From positions 29,491,001-29,555,000 of the forward strand of contig NC_077240.1 in NCBI RefSeq assembly GCF_947179165.1: a stretch of 64,000 nt of DNA. The letters are read 5' to 3'. The translations under genes were made by a program, and so were the position numbers. The notes beneath the pieces were generated by a model. That model searched no databases and had not been told where the DNA came from. It saw nothing but the letters and a program-made list of their open reading frames with translations. The stretch comes from Solanum dulcamara. Its lineage: Eukaryota > Streptophyta > Magnoliopsida > Solanales > Solanaceae. Position 1 is the stretch's first letter; each line of letters starts with the position of its first letter. Below are positions 53,401 through 62,740 of the stretch, piece by piece.

Positions 53401-55671
53401 ACCCAGAAAATAGAGCAGAACAGAGCGGGGATCTTGCTGGAGATGGACTTACTGCTCTGGTTGGGCTCAGCCAAGAAGGAAGTAATAGTGCTAGTATTCA
53501 TGTTGAACGGATAGATAGGGCTTATGAGCCAGAACTGCAAAGAAGACTGGAAGGACCATCAACTGTTGGCCCAAGTTCAAGCAGTATTTCCCCCCAGATG
53601 CTAGGCTCGTCTGAACGTGCAATGGGAATAGAGTGGGACAATGGAAGTACTTCTATATCATTGGATATGAAAACTCCTTTAAGTCACTTTCCTCCCTTTC
53701 GGTTTGGGTAAGTTATTCTTTCTGCTATATTTGGTTGGCTTCTGCATTATGGCAATTCATTTTATGCGAATTGAGTTCCACAGATTAGGTTCTGTATGCT
53801 TCCTTTCTTGGATTAATTCTTCGAAGTATCAGTTTATGTAGCTCCTAACCAGGTAACTTTTACCATTGAGAAGAAATTGTATTTTCTTTTTACATTGAAG
53901 AGACAAATACAGCCAACATGCTTGAATATTCTTTTGATTATAATGAAACATGACAAGTGACCAGTTCACATTTTGTAATAAGGTGAACCTTTCCATATCA
54001 TTTAGAAATTGCCCATTTGATCTGTTAGCTTCAGAAACTGCAAATAAATCTGTCCATCTGTCCATATTTATGTGTCTACCCTTTCGACTCTCAGATATCC
54101 TACGGCAATGACTTATCAGAAAAAAGAAAGAAATTCTAAAGCAATTGTGTCATAAAATCTGGGACATCAAATTTCTTGTCGAAATCTTTATGAAGAAACT
54201 CATAGTTCTGTTATACTTTTTAGGATTGGAGCAGAAAGATGTAACTTTTTTCCCTAAAGAGATGCAATCATTTGGTACAAAAGTGTGCACCTTTTGTCCT
54301 TCAAGAGATGCAATCCATTCGAATTACCTAAAAATGTTTGATTACTTTTTTGTTACCAACAAATTAACAGTTGAGACAGGGAGATTCTTATGCGCTTCTC
54401 CATGTTTCTTTCTTTGGATAATGAAATCCATCCTTGAACAATCTCTCTAATTGCCGTAATTTCAACTTTACAGTAGCGAGACCTCTTTGTTTGGTGTAAA
54501 TTTCCTTCTATTCTGTGTTCTGAATACAGTGTCCTCTTTGTGAAAATAGAATCCTTTCGTTCTCTTTATGACCGACAAAAGTGTATACTTACACCTGACT
54601 TGCTTCACAGGGTTGAGTTTCACGATGTTCTCAGGCTTAATGATGGCCAAGTCAAACACTCTCCAGAATTTTTTTATGCTGGTTCCTTATGGAAGGTTTG
54701 TGAATCTTTCAACTCTTTATTGCATTTCATTACTCACGTATTTCTTCGGGGGAAAATGCAAATGATTGAGTTTGCTCTTGCAACCAATAAGGAGTTAATC
54801 AATCTGGGAAAAATGTCAGTTTCTTTTTCTATTGCAACCAATAAGGAGTTAATCAATCTGGCATTTTGCATTCTCTAGGTTAGTGTTCAGGCTTTCAGTG
54901 ATGAAGACCCTCAGGGACGCCGAACACTTGGTAATATTGTATTCCTCTAAAATTGTCTGCGTGATGAAAATAGATTTATTACCTCTTTTGTAACTTTGTT
55001 GATCTGTTGTTATATCAGGGCTATTTCTTCATCGTAGGAAGGCGGAAATAGCTGATCCAGTTAGAAAGGTGAACTTTTCCTTTGTAATTTCTTGAATAAT
55101 TAGAAGCTTCTGTAAGTGTGGATCATCATTTTATTTTCTTATACTTAATCCTTACTAAAACCATTCATGAACATATATGTATATCTGAAGTCTGGAGCTC
55201 CTAATTAATTGGAACGATTAATACAAGTAAAATCTGATAGGTCCTCCTCCCCGGTTCCCTTCTCTCTTGTTTTTGTAAAATTACAAGTGAACGTTAATTT
55301 TCTCTTGTCCTTGATCTTTTCTTGTATTGTGTATTCAGGTGCATATGTATGTCGATTCCCGCGAAAAGGTTACTGCTAGATATCAGGTGAACTTACGAAG
55401 GCTAAGTTTCAGTGCCCTTGTATTGTTATCTTCAGCAAATGTGATGCTAAAATTGCTTCTCTTTTTTTTTTCTGTCAATAATTTGGTAAACCAGTTGATT
55501 TTTCCTTCAAAGAGAGAAGTGATGGTGTTTGGAAGCTTCAAACAAACCGGAACTCTTCTGCCAAAAGCTCCCAAAGGATGGGGCTGGCGCTCGGCCCTTT
55601 TGTTTGATGAAGTATCTGACCTTCTCCAAAATGGAGCACTCCGCGTAGCAGCTGTTGTACAACTCATTTGA
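41088..55671 (+). CDS. BTB/POZ domain protein, 12 exons, 890 aa
   Basis: Joined exons 41088..41401, 42780..42963, 50731..50799, 50883..50981, 51853..51932, 52044..52866, 53016..53707, 54611..54695, 54879..54930, 55019..55068, 55339..55386 and 55495..55671 total 2673 nt, an open frame of 890 codons plus TGA with all introns GT-AG. Residues 1-55 are low complexity, with a Gly/Ala run. The BTB/POZ fold spans about 75-190 (GSFSDVIVQAMGSTYHLHRL, YFRNMLQGPWKEA, VLAAASFLDLQ), followed by a BACK-like helical part to about 265. Residues 270-520 are acidic and Ser/Asn-rich. A Cys-rich patch (CKSCCLGSMACACRQ) lies near 537-551. The C-terminus (about 750-890) is a compact conserved-looking domain. BTB proteins often act as substrate adaptors for CUL3 ubiquitin ligases; that role is inferred from the family only. 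I do not recognise a named orthologue. Confidence 0.93.
41402..42779 (+). other. BTB gene intron 1
   Basis: 1378 bp, GT..AG (donor GTTCG, acceptor GATGAACAG). T-rich; no mobile element recognised in it. Confidence 0.85.
42780..42963 (+). CDS. BTB gene exon 2
   Basis: Completes Arg105 and encodes NMLQGPWKEAKAPV through AAASFLDLQ (residues 106-166), the core of the BTB domain. Ends CTTCAG|GTATG. Confidence 0.93.
43394..43548 (+). repeat. Intronic ~125-bp duplication, left copy and start of the second
   Basis: TTGGTGTTTAAATTGCCATT starts at about 43394 and again at about 43516. The second copy runs to ATCACAAT, where the LTR inserts, and resumes at 49163 (ACAATTGATTGAACAAATTT .. TTAATCCAAATCAAAAT). 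Confidence 0.8.
43564..43853. mobile_element. MITE/SINE-like insert (GTTGTCAAAGGTGCGC family)
   Basis: About 290 bp starting CAGTGTTGTCAAAGGTGCGC and rich in GCGCTT/AAGCG motifs, between TCCCAAAT (43556..43563) and CCCCAAAT (43854..43861), a near-perfect 8-bp duplication of LTR sequence. It is similar in style to hAT-type small elements; the inverted ends are weak. Confidence 0.5.
44842..45303 (+). mobile_element. RTE-type LINE, 5'-truncated 3' end
   Basis: Ends with GCCGAGGGTCTTTTGGAAAC, AGGTCTGCATACACTTTACC, CCCAGACCCTACATGGTGGG and TTGTTGTTATTGTTG. This is the familiar tail of solanaceous RTE-LINEs and the SINEs that copy it. Residues before it fit the end of the RTE ORF (DLR..RRLWRTQTKI). 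The related duplicate at 46060..46110 lacks it, marking an empty site. Confidence 0.75.
45484..45720. mobile_element. Stowaway-like MITE remnant
   Basis: The right end GGTGCCACATAAAATGGGAC GGAGGGAGTA (45691..45720) matches the CTCCCTCCGTCCCA terminal type. The left end TACTCTATATCATTTAGGTG GCACC is its decayed complement. TA flanks fit a Stowaway target. It is absent from duplicate B. Confidence 0.6.
46268..46328. repeat. SINE-like 3' tail
   Basis: CCCCGGACCCTGCGCATAGC and GTGCACCGGGCTGCCC followed by a T run, a GC-rich motif that recurs at the ends of short interspersed elements in Solanaceae. Only the tail is present; family uncertain. Confidence 0.4.
47277..47483 (+). repeat. 5' LTR of the small copia derivative
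   Basis: 207 bp. It includes an expanded GAATAT run (about 47308..47355) absent from the 3' LTR. Both LTRs share ATCCTAGTTGGTAAAGGATT and AATTCAATAATATTCTTCTA. Confidence 0.85.
47484..47495 (+). promoter_or_regulatory. Primer binding site of the small copia derivative
   Basis: TGGTATTAAAGC directly after the LTR, a one- or two-base variant of TGGTATCAGAGC. Confidence 0.65.
47636..48095. repeat. Degenerate tandem repeats inside the small copia derivative
   Basis: About five units of roughly 50 bp around GTAGCACCGTGCCATCTTTT CGGTGAC, then three units around GTCGTGCCATCATTCCGACC CTACCCATATAATT. No coding sense. Confidence 0.75.
48615..48798 (+). repeat. 3' LTR of the small copia derivative
   Basis: 184 bp, TGTTAGAATAAGAATAGG .. 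TTTCTCACA. It has a short GGAATA run where the 5' LTR has GAATAT. Confidence 0.85.
49248..50377 (+). pseudogene. L1-type LINE remnant: RT zinc-binding domain and 3' end
   Basis: A 5'-truncated non-LTR element in the gene's sense direction. Frames read LLLKWLWRYANEDQALWREV, KVGDGTKILFWKEIWQG and then, after a shift, FSVNRLYKLEIM, WRCLAPTKVKCFSWQVIKKA and CFLCNEDAETNNHLFLHCKV. This is the Cys/His zinc-binding domain at the end of plant L1-like reverse transcriptases. A short 3' UTR ends in a poly(A) run at 50368..50377. The RT catalytic part is absent. Target duplications were not found. Confidence 0.85.
50731..50799 (+). CDS. BTB gene exon 3
   Basis: 69 bp encoding DLCAICTDFIISELWTSNFL TYQ (residues 167-189), directly after the 7.8-kb intron. 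Acceptor CATGCAG, donor GTTCC. Confidence 0.92.
50883..50981 (+). CDS. BTB gene exon 4
   Basis: 99 bp, residues 190-222 (VFAESQDYGLHGERVRNACW .. GAIELKE), after an intron of only 83 bp. Donor GTAAC. Confidence 0.93.
50982..51852 (+). other. BTB gene intron 4
   Basis: 871 bp, GTAAC..CCAG; T-rich, no element recognised. Confidence 0.8.
51853..51932 (+). CDS. BTB gene exon 5
   Basis: 80 bp, residues 223-248 plus two bases (VLPKLSAPTLNALLISDELW). Donor GTGAG. Confidence 0.92.
52044..52866 (+). CDS. BTB gene exon 6
   Basis: 823 bp, the largest exon: end of the BACK-like part (RFELALCTLLAKNALCKAEH), the acidic Ser/Asn-rich middle, and a conserved-looking end (LSREDYDAFANIFEGGSLLY, LEEMGFPCKAVNDGLWLQ). 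Confidence 0.95.
53016..53707 (+). CDS. BTB gene exon 7
   Basis: 692 bp, residues 524-753 plus two bases: ILLSQRVQEIGADTC, the Cys-rich patch, MFRPVRVHVRGPNDGLAGIG, then a Ser-rich stretch. Donor GTAAGT. Confidence 0.95.
53708..54610 (+). other. BTB gene intron 7
   Basis: 903 bp, GTAAGT..TTCACAG; no element recognised. Confidence 0.8.
54611..54695 (+). CDS. BTB gene exon 8
   Basis: 85 bp, completes Gly754 and encodes VEFHDVLRLNDGQVKHSPEF FYAGSLWK; start of the C-terminal domain. Confidence 0.93.
54778..54866 (+). repeat. Direct duplication in intron 8 close to the exon 9 acceptor
   Basis: TTGCAACCAATAAGGAGTTA ATCAATCTGG occurs twice about 55 bp apart (54778 and 54833). The second copy ends about a dozen bases before the acceptor CTCTAG. 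Confidence 0.85.
54879..54930 (+). CDS. BTB gene exon 9
   Basis: 52 bp, VSVQAFSDEDPQGRRTL plus one base (residues 783-799). Donor GTAAT. Confidence 0.92.
55019..55068 (+). CDS. BTB gene exon 10
   Basis: 50 bp, completes Gly800 and encodes LFLHRRKAEIADPVRK. Donor GTGAAC. Confidence 0.92.
55339..55386 (+). CDS. BTB gene exon 11
   Basis: 48 bp, VHMYVDSREKVTARYQ. Donor GTGAAC. Confidence 0.92.
55495..55671 (+). CDS. BTB gene exon 12 (last)
   Basis: 177 bp ending in TGA: LIFPSKREVMVFGSFKQTGT .. LLQNGALRVAAVVQLI. Acceptor ACCAG. Confidence 0.93.
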   Translation: MIFPSKREVMVFGSFKQTGTLLPKAPKGWGWRSALLFDEVSDLLQNGALRVAAVVQLI

Positions 55672-56010
55672 TGGTTCTAAGAAGTAAATGAAATGTTCCC
55701 TGCTACCTTTTCAAGAAATTTTAGTGCTTTCTTTTGCAACTAAATTAATATGTCAACTGATGCCAGACATTATTCTGAAACTGAAATCTTGGGGGGTCAT
55801 ATTTTTGTTTCAACTTGGTTCCTTTGGATGCCAATCTTTCTCACAGTTTGATTTGGGAAGGGGGAAAGGGAAGTGCTGGCAGTTGCATTTGGGCTAATGT
55901 ACATATTGATAATAATGGCAAACTATTACCATTAGGCAATTTATACTTGTAAATTTTGCCTTACCCTGGTCTTTATATTTTTCTTAATAAATGGTGTCCT
56001 TGGAACCCAA
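55672..56010 (+). other. BTB gene 3' UTR (approximate)
   Basis: Follows the stop codon. A candidate poly(A) signal AATAAA lies at 55986..55991, so the transcript probably ends near 56010. End point inferred. Confidence 0.5.
55986..55991 (+). terminator. Candidate poly(A) signal
   Basis: AATAAA about 315 bp after the stop, in a T-rich context. Confidence 0.5.
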
Positions 56011-56124
56011 ATCCTTTATGCATGTGACTTACCAACAACACCCTTCCTCTCGTGAAAATACCAATCCTTACAAAAAAAAAAAAGAAGGTACAAACCAATG
56101 TACTAAAGTTTCTGTTATGTGTAG

Positions 56125-56345
56125 GGTCCGACATTAGCTGTGGGTTCTAAAATTAAACTTATGTCTCTATCGGCATAATTTGTGGGCTCTAAAATTGAAT
56201 TTATTCCTCTATTGATATTACTAGTGGAAACCTGAACTTATGTCTCTTACGGCTTAAGTTGTGAGGAGGTAAATTATGTCTTTTATAACACAACTTGTGA
56301 GTTCTGAACTAAACCTATGCCTCTATGGGCAGAAGTATGTAGAAA
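56125..56345. repeat. Degenerate ~55-65-bp direct repeats
   Basis: Three to four loose copies around TGTGGGTTCTAAAATTAAAC TTATGTCTCTATCGGC in diverging forms. Low conservation. Confidence 0.5.
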
Positions 56346-56934
56346 ATAGGCGGCATAGTTTTGTGTTAAAATAACTTAGATAATAACTGTTTATTTAATG
56401 TTAATAGAATATAAAATACAACTCAACAAGTAAAGGGGTCGGAGGGATTACAAAGTATGAGGTTCTTACCAAAGAAATTCATGATTTAATATGGTAAATG
56501 GAAAATGTCATTAAATTACAATGGTAGAATGTATATAGTTGAGAAACGTTTATCATGTTGGTGTTATTGTATGGTTATAATTAGTTATTTTATAGCACTC
56601 CAAGTGTGGTGTTGAAATATGGCAATGGATGTCCTAGAGTGAGGTCAATTCATCATGTTATGTCATTAATCTTGAAAAAAAAAATCTTCAATGATTATAC
56701 TTTGTTTTATATATCCACATTAATAAATTTAAATATAGTTTTTGTCATGTAATGTTTTTAAAAATCGATATTTTTCTCAGGAATCATAATGTCCAGAGCA
56801 ACTTAGGTACATTTTCATTCATCATGTTGTCTCTCATTGGCACTAGTAATGGTGCTTTTGGGCCCATATTTAGACTTCAGCCAACTGTTTAAAGTTAAGC
56901 CAAATTTGACAAATCGCAGACCGTTCCTCCTCTT
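56346..56934. other. Intergenic, no gene recognised
   Basis: AT-rich spacer before the tandem array; nothing recognised. Confidence 0.4.
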
Positions 56935-59480
56935 CCTCTTTGAGATTTTCGAGTCTGAAATTTCGAATTGCTAAATCTTCAAACCTTTAATCTGAAGTTG
57001 GACTATCATAATCGAATATAGCTTTTGTCATACTTTAGTTGCATTCAAACTTTACACTTGAATTTTTTTTTGGTCAAACCAACATATTTTATTAAAATAC
57101 CACGAGCTAATTACAAAATCCTACAAAGAAACTATCTCCCCTGTTGTCTATATTTCTACTCTTTCTATATTTTCCTATTTTTATAGCCCTTCTATTCCAT
57201 TTTTGTCTTTACATTTCTTTGTCTTATTTAGCATGTCAAAAATTCATACTCTAATTTAAAATTTCAAATTAGAAAGTCTGAAATTTTCTTATGAGACAGC
57301 TAAATTTTAATCTAAAGTTGAACTATCGTAACCGAATATAGCTTTTGTCATATTTTAGTTGCATTTAAACTTTACAGTCGAAATTTTTTTTGTCGAACCA
57401 ACACATTTTATTAAAATATCACGAGCTAATTACAAAGTCCTACAAAGAAACTCTCTCTCATGTTGTCTATATTTCTACTCTTCCTATATTTTTCTACTTT
57501 TATAACCCTTCTATTCAATCTCTGTCTTACTTAGTATGTCAAAGATTCGTACTCTAATTTAAAATTTCAAATTAGAAGGTCTGAAATTTTTTTATGACGC
57601 GGCTAAATTTTAATCTGAAGTTGAACTATCGTAACTGAATATAACTTTTGTCATATTTTAGTTGCATTTAAACTTTACGGTCGGAATTCTTTTTGGTCGA
57701 ACCAACACATTTTATTAAAATATCACGAGCTAATTACAAAGTCCTACAAAAAAACTATCTCTCATATTGTCTATACTTCTACTCTTCCTATATTTTCCTA
57801 CTTTTATAGCCCTTCTATTCAATCTCTGTCTTACTTAGCATTTCAAAAATTCGTACTCTAATTTAAAATTTCAAATTAGAAGGTCTGAAATTTTCTTATG
57901 AGCCGGCTAAGTTTTAGAAATTTTCTTATGAGGCGGCTAAGTTTTAATCTGAAGTTGAACTATCGTAACCGAATATAGCTTTTGCCATATTTTAGTTGCA
58001 TTTAAACTTTATAGTCGGAATTCTTTTTGGTCGAACCAACACATTTTATTAAAATACCACGAGCTAATTACAAAGTCCTACAAAGAAACTCTCTCTCATG
58101 TTGTCTATATTTGTACTCTTCCTATATTTTTCTACTTTTATAGCCCTTCTATTCAATCTCTGTCTTACTTAGCATTTCAAAAATTCGTACTCTAACTTAA
58201 AATTTCAAATTAGAAGGTTTGAAATTTTCTTATGAGGCGGCTAAGTTTTAATCTGAAGTTGAACTATCGTAACCGAATATAGCTTTTGCCATATTTTAGT
58301 TGCATTTAAACTTTATAGTCGGAATTCTTTTTGGTCGAACCAACACATTTTATTAAAATACCACGAGCTAATTACAAAGTCCTACAAAGGAACTCTCTCT
58401 CATGTTGTCTATATTTGTACTCTTCCTATATTTTTCTACTTTTATAGCCCTTCTATTCAATCTCTGTCTTACTTAGCATTTCAAAAATTCGTACTCTAAC
58501 TTAAAATTTCAAATTAGAAGGTTTGAAATTTTCTTATGAGGCGGCTAAGTTTTAATCTGAAGTTGAACTATCGTAACCGAATATAGCTTTTGCCATATTT
58601 TAGTTGCATTTAAACTTTACCGTCGGAATTCTTTTTGATCGAACCAACACATTTTATTAAAATACCACGGGCTAATTACAAAGTCCTACAAAGAAACTAT
58701 CTCTCATGTTGTCTATATTTGTAGTCTTCCTATATTTTTCTACTTTTATAGCCCTTCTATTCAATCTCTGTCTTACTTAGCATTTCAAAAATTCGTACTC
58801 TAATTTAAAATTTTAATTTAGAAGGTCTGAAATTTTCTTATGAGGCGGCTAGGTTTTAATCTGAAGTTGAACTATCGTAACCGAATATAACTTTTGCCAT
58901 ATTTTAGTTGCATTTAAACTTTACCGTCGGAATTCTTTTTGGTCGAACCAACACATTTTATTAAAATATCACGAGCTAATTACAAAGTCCTACAAAGAAA
59001 CTATCTCTCATGTTGTCTACATTTGTACTCTTCCTATATTTTCCTACTTTTATAGCCCTTCTATTCAATCTCTGTCTTATTTAGCATGTCAAAAATTCGT
59101 ACTCTAATTTAAAATTTTAAATTAGAAGGTTTGAAATTTTCTTATGAGGTGGCTAAATTTTAATCTGATAGTGAACTATCGTAATCGAATATAGCTTTTG
59201 CCATATTTTAGTTGCATTCAAACTTAACACTCGAAATTCTTTTTGGTCGAACCAAAACATTTTATTAAAATATCACGAGCTAATTACAAAGTCCTACAAA
59301 GAAACTAACTCTCCTGTTGTCTATATTTGTACTCTTCCTATATTTTCCTATTTTTATAGCCCTTCTATTCAATCCTTGTCTTTACATTTCTTTGTCTTAC
59401 CGAGCATGTCAAAAATTCACACTCTAATTTTAAATTTTAAATTAGAAGATCTGAAATTTTCTTATTGAGGCAGCTAAATT
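56935..59480. repeat. ~304-bp tandem repeat array, about 8 units
   Basis: The marker GTCGAACCAACACATTTTAT recurs at spacings of 319, 304, 334, 304, 304, 304 and 304 bp (from about 57074 to 59247). Units share CACGAGCTAATTACAAAGTC, TAGCCCTTCTATTCAATC, a hairpin AAAATTTCAAA..TTTGAAATTTT and GAACTATCGTAACCGAATAT. The middle units (about 58030..58640) differ by only about four bases in 304, while the edge units are more diverged. The 334-bp unit has an internal 30-bp duplication near 57900..57945. No coding. Confidence 0.93.
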
Positions 59481-61720
59481 TGAAAAACTTAATAAGCTTT
59501 GACTATTTCTTAATTAAAGGTCTTAAAAAGACTGTGTACCCTTTTCCCTTAATAAAGTTTGTTGATGCTTAAACAAATAAGAAGGAATCACGTAAATTTA
59601 ATTTTAATTTTGCCTCAATTATGATTGGTAATGCTAGTCTCCCATGATTAAATATTTCTTATGTAGGATTTGATAATCAGTATTTTATTTCACAATATTT
59701 CTAATATATAAGTATCATGTTGACTCATAAATTTTAGTAGTAGGAAGATTTTAACAAAACACTTTGGTTTTATTTTACACACAACATATTGGGATTTTAG
59801 AATGATTAACCAAAAACAAATGAAATAATCCATTGATAATCAATGAAATGAAATAATCCATTGATAATCAATCAATGTAGTATTATTCAACTTAACGAAA
59901 CTATGTATCAGTATGTGTAGCTGACCGCACAACTGACTATTTTCATGTGTCTGAACTGACTAGGCTAAATGGATGTATTATAAAAATTAATAATGCAGAG
60001 ATTATTTTTTATTAAATATTTGATTCATTGCTTTCTATTTAATTTTGTGTTTGAATTAAAATTCTATATAAAAAAAAAATTCAATTATATCCTTGAATTA
60101 TTATGAGATTTTTTATTTTATGTAATTGAGTCAAGATAGATAAATTCGGATTAGATTATTTTTTTGTGCTCTTCTAACTAGCTAGGACCTAGGAGAAGAA
60201 CAATTTTGTTGTCATTATTGCTATTTTCTCGCTTGAATTATTTGAGGATAAATAATTGTCATCTTCATAAATTGATCACTCATAAACCATTAATTTTCAA
60301 TTTTAAAAAGATAGACTATCTACTTTTAAAATTGAAAAAAGGGTAAACGATTGTAAAATCGAATAAATCATCTATGTTTTACACATAAAAATTGCAAGTT
60401 GTAGTTTTAATATGTGCAATTTTATAAATTATTCAAAAATACCAATAATTAAAAAACTACATATATATTAATAAATAATACATTCAATTAAAATCACAAA
60501 CACCATACAGTGATATATTTACTTTTTTAATTAATAAATATTAAACAACTTATATTTTAAATATTATATTGATTTGTATTTAAATAAATTTCCTGGTACA
60601 GAGATTCCAACGGATTTACACGATATTGATATGGTCACGTGGGTAAGATTCTTTGTCGAATTATTTTTAAAAATAGAAATAATTCAAAATAAAATTATAA
60701 ATATAAATAATTAATTCTTTTAAATTTATCACCTAGAAAATGTAAATGAAGAATAAGAATAAAAAAAATTAAATATTTACTTTGAAATTTGAACAATTTA
60801 CTTATTTCAAATTATGAAAAAAATTCAATTAATATGAAATAGATGCTCCTTCTCCAAATTAATAATGTAAATGATGGGTAAGAATGGAAAAAGATTCAAA
60901 TATTTATCTGAAAAAGGTTCAAATATTTATCTTATACTTTGAATAATTTATTTATTTTGAACAATGAAAAATACATTTAAAATTTAGTTAATATGAAATA
61001 AAGGGTGTAGTATGGTCCTTCTCCAAATTAATTAAAGTGCATAAAATGTGGACTATTAATGTTTCATATAAGGAAAAAAAAAGAATTGTTTTAAGCTTAA
61101 GTTAAAAGATAATGAAATAATTTTTATTTTATTTCCATAAATATGCAACAAAAAGCGTAATGATTACAATTTTGATATGAAAGGCAGAGAGAGAAAAGAA
61201 GCAAGTAATAGAAATAGCATTATAGATAAATTGATTTCTTCTCGGTGTTTCATTATGCATTATTGCACGTTCGTAGAATTTCTTTTCTTTTTTGCAATTT
61301 TTTTAATTTTATTTTTTTCTATAAATTTATAAGATTAAAAATATTTTAATATATTTGATATATTTTTAATTGAATATCACAAAATTTTAAAAAAAAATTA
61401 AAATTTATATCAAACTAAATAGGACAAATAAATTGAAACAGAAAGAGTAAATAAAGTAAGAATACTCCAAGTAAAATATCAAAATGTTCTTATAAAATTG
61501 AATGACACTGTTACGTTTCTTTTCTATTAAAAAGTACTTTTTTCCATTAATTATTTTCATTTTATTAAAAGTATAAAAGGCATGTCCCCGAAAGGTGGGA
61601 CATCCAATTAAAGAGAAATCAAAAGTGTCATTATTCTTAAAATAGGACCCAATAACATGGTGAAAGTATTTTTAATTTTCAGTATTATTTTCTATTCCAG
61701 AATATGGTTAATTCAATGAT
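59481..61720. other. AT-rich intergenic region, no gene recognised
   Basis: About 2.2 kb, strongly AT-rich. Contains a small direct duplication (TGAAATAATCCATTGATAAT at about 59820 and 59847). No ORF, RNA or element that I can support. Confidence 0.5.
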
Positions 61721-61926
61721 AACAGCCCACCGAGCAAAATCAATGGTTTCTTGGTCACGATCAGCTAAGGTTAAAGTTTTATTAAAGAGCGTTTTCATGT
61801 GGTAGAACCTCTTCAGGGAATATAAGGTTTTCATGAGGCTGATCTTGAGCCGTCATCCAAGCGCGAATACCTTCGTTTAAGAAAATATTTTTGGTGTGAA
61901 AAGTCTCAAATTCAGGATCTTCTTGA
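61721..61926 (-). pseudogene. psbD/psbC: Nuclear plastid DNA fragment: psbD end overlapping psbC start
   Basis: On the - strand one frame reads [40 protein letters not shown] and ENAL then stop (61782..61784), the C-terminus of photosystem II D2 protein. A second frame starts at ATG 61834 ([18 protein letters not shown], then TLADRDQET), the start of the CP43 protein. The 53-bp overlap of the two genes is the one known from plastid genomes. Several residues are changed from what is usual in these very conserved proteins (for example HTKN, FARWAV). Both flanks are AT-rich nuclear DNA, so this is an old NUPT (or plastid DNA via mitochondria), not a functional gene. Confidence 0.88.
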
Positions 61927-62740
61927 AGATTCAAAAGAGCTACTAATATTTTGACGAAAGAAAATTGATTTGTGTGATATTTTCATTCTATATAAATGTT
62001 TTGCTTTTAAAATATACAACATGTTAATTAAATTTTATCTAGAGTTAATGTATTAGTATAAAATAAGCAAGTTTGATACTATGGAATAAGCGAATTAAAG
62101 AATGTAACACGTGCACTTTTTATTTTTGTGATGGTTATTTTTTTAATACAATTATAAATTATAATAAAATTAACTTATATCTCAAATAATTTTTTTTACG
62201 GAACCTCATCAATAAATAAATATACTATATAAATAATATTAAAATAATCAAAAAGTTAGAGAATAAAGAATAATTCTAAATTTGGAAATTATTTATATTT
62301 GAAATTATAACATTATTATTAATTTATATTAAAAGTGAAATAACAATTTTAATTAAATTTAAAATAACTTGTTCGGACAAAAGATCACATAGTTATACGA
62401 ATTTTCTGTTAGGAAAAAGTAAAAAGTGAGAATGAAGTGAATTAAGGCTGAAAGATATCATTCCATTACAAAGATTTTGTCAGAGAAAAGCAAAAAGAGT
62501 GTTGAGTTCAGCTTATAAAGCAAAAAAGCACTCAGCTTTTCACTTTTGAGGGAATTAGATTTCATTTACCAAAAAGTAATTTTATATTTTGCAGAAAATA
62601 AAAGAGTAACTGATATACAGAAATATAAAAATAAAATGAGGGGCAAAACACAACACGTTGTACCAGCTGTTTAACAGACACACAGTACGTAACAGACAAA
62701 AACAAAAAATATGGATTGCTTTCGTGTTAAATAGGTTAAC
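61927..62740. other. AT-rich intergenic region, no gene recognised
   Basis: About 0.8 kb without recognisable genes or elements. Confidence 0.4.

Noticed and set aside
55383..55667. Antisense ORF over the last BTB exon
   Set aside because: Shadow of the coding exon and intron; no domain.
61721..61926. Functional photosystem II genes
   Set aside because: Only a short piece of each gene, with substitutions at conserved residues and no flanking plastid sequence.
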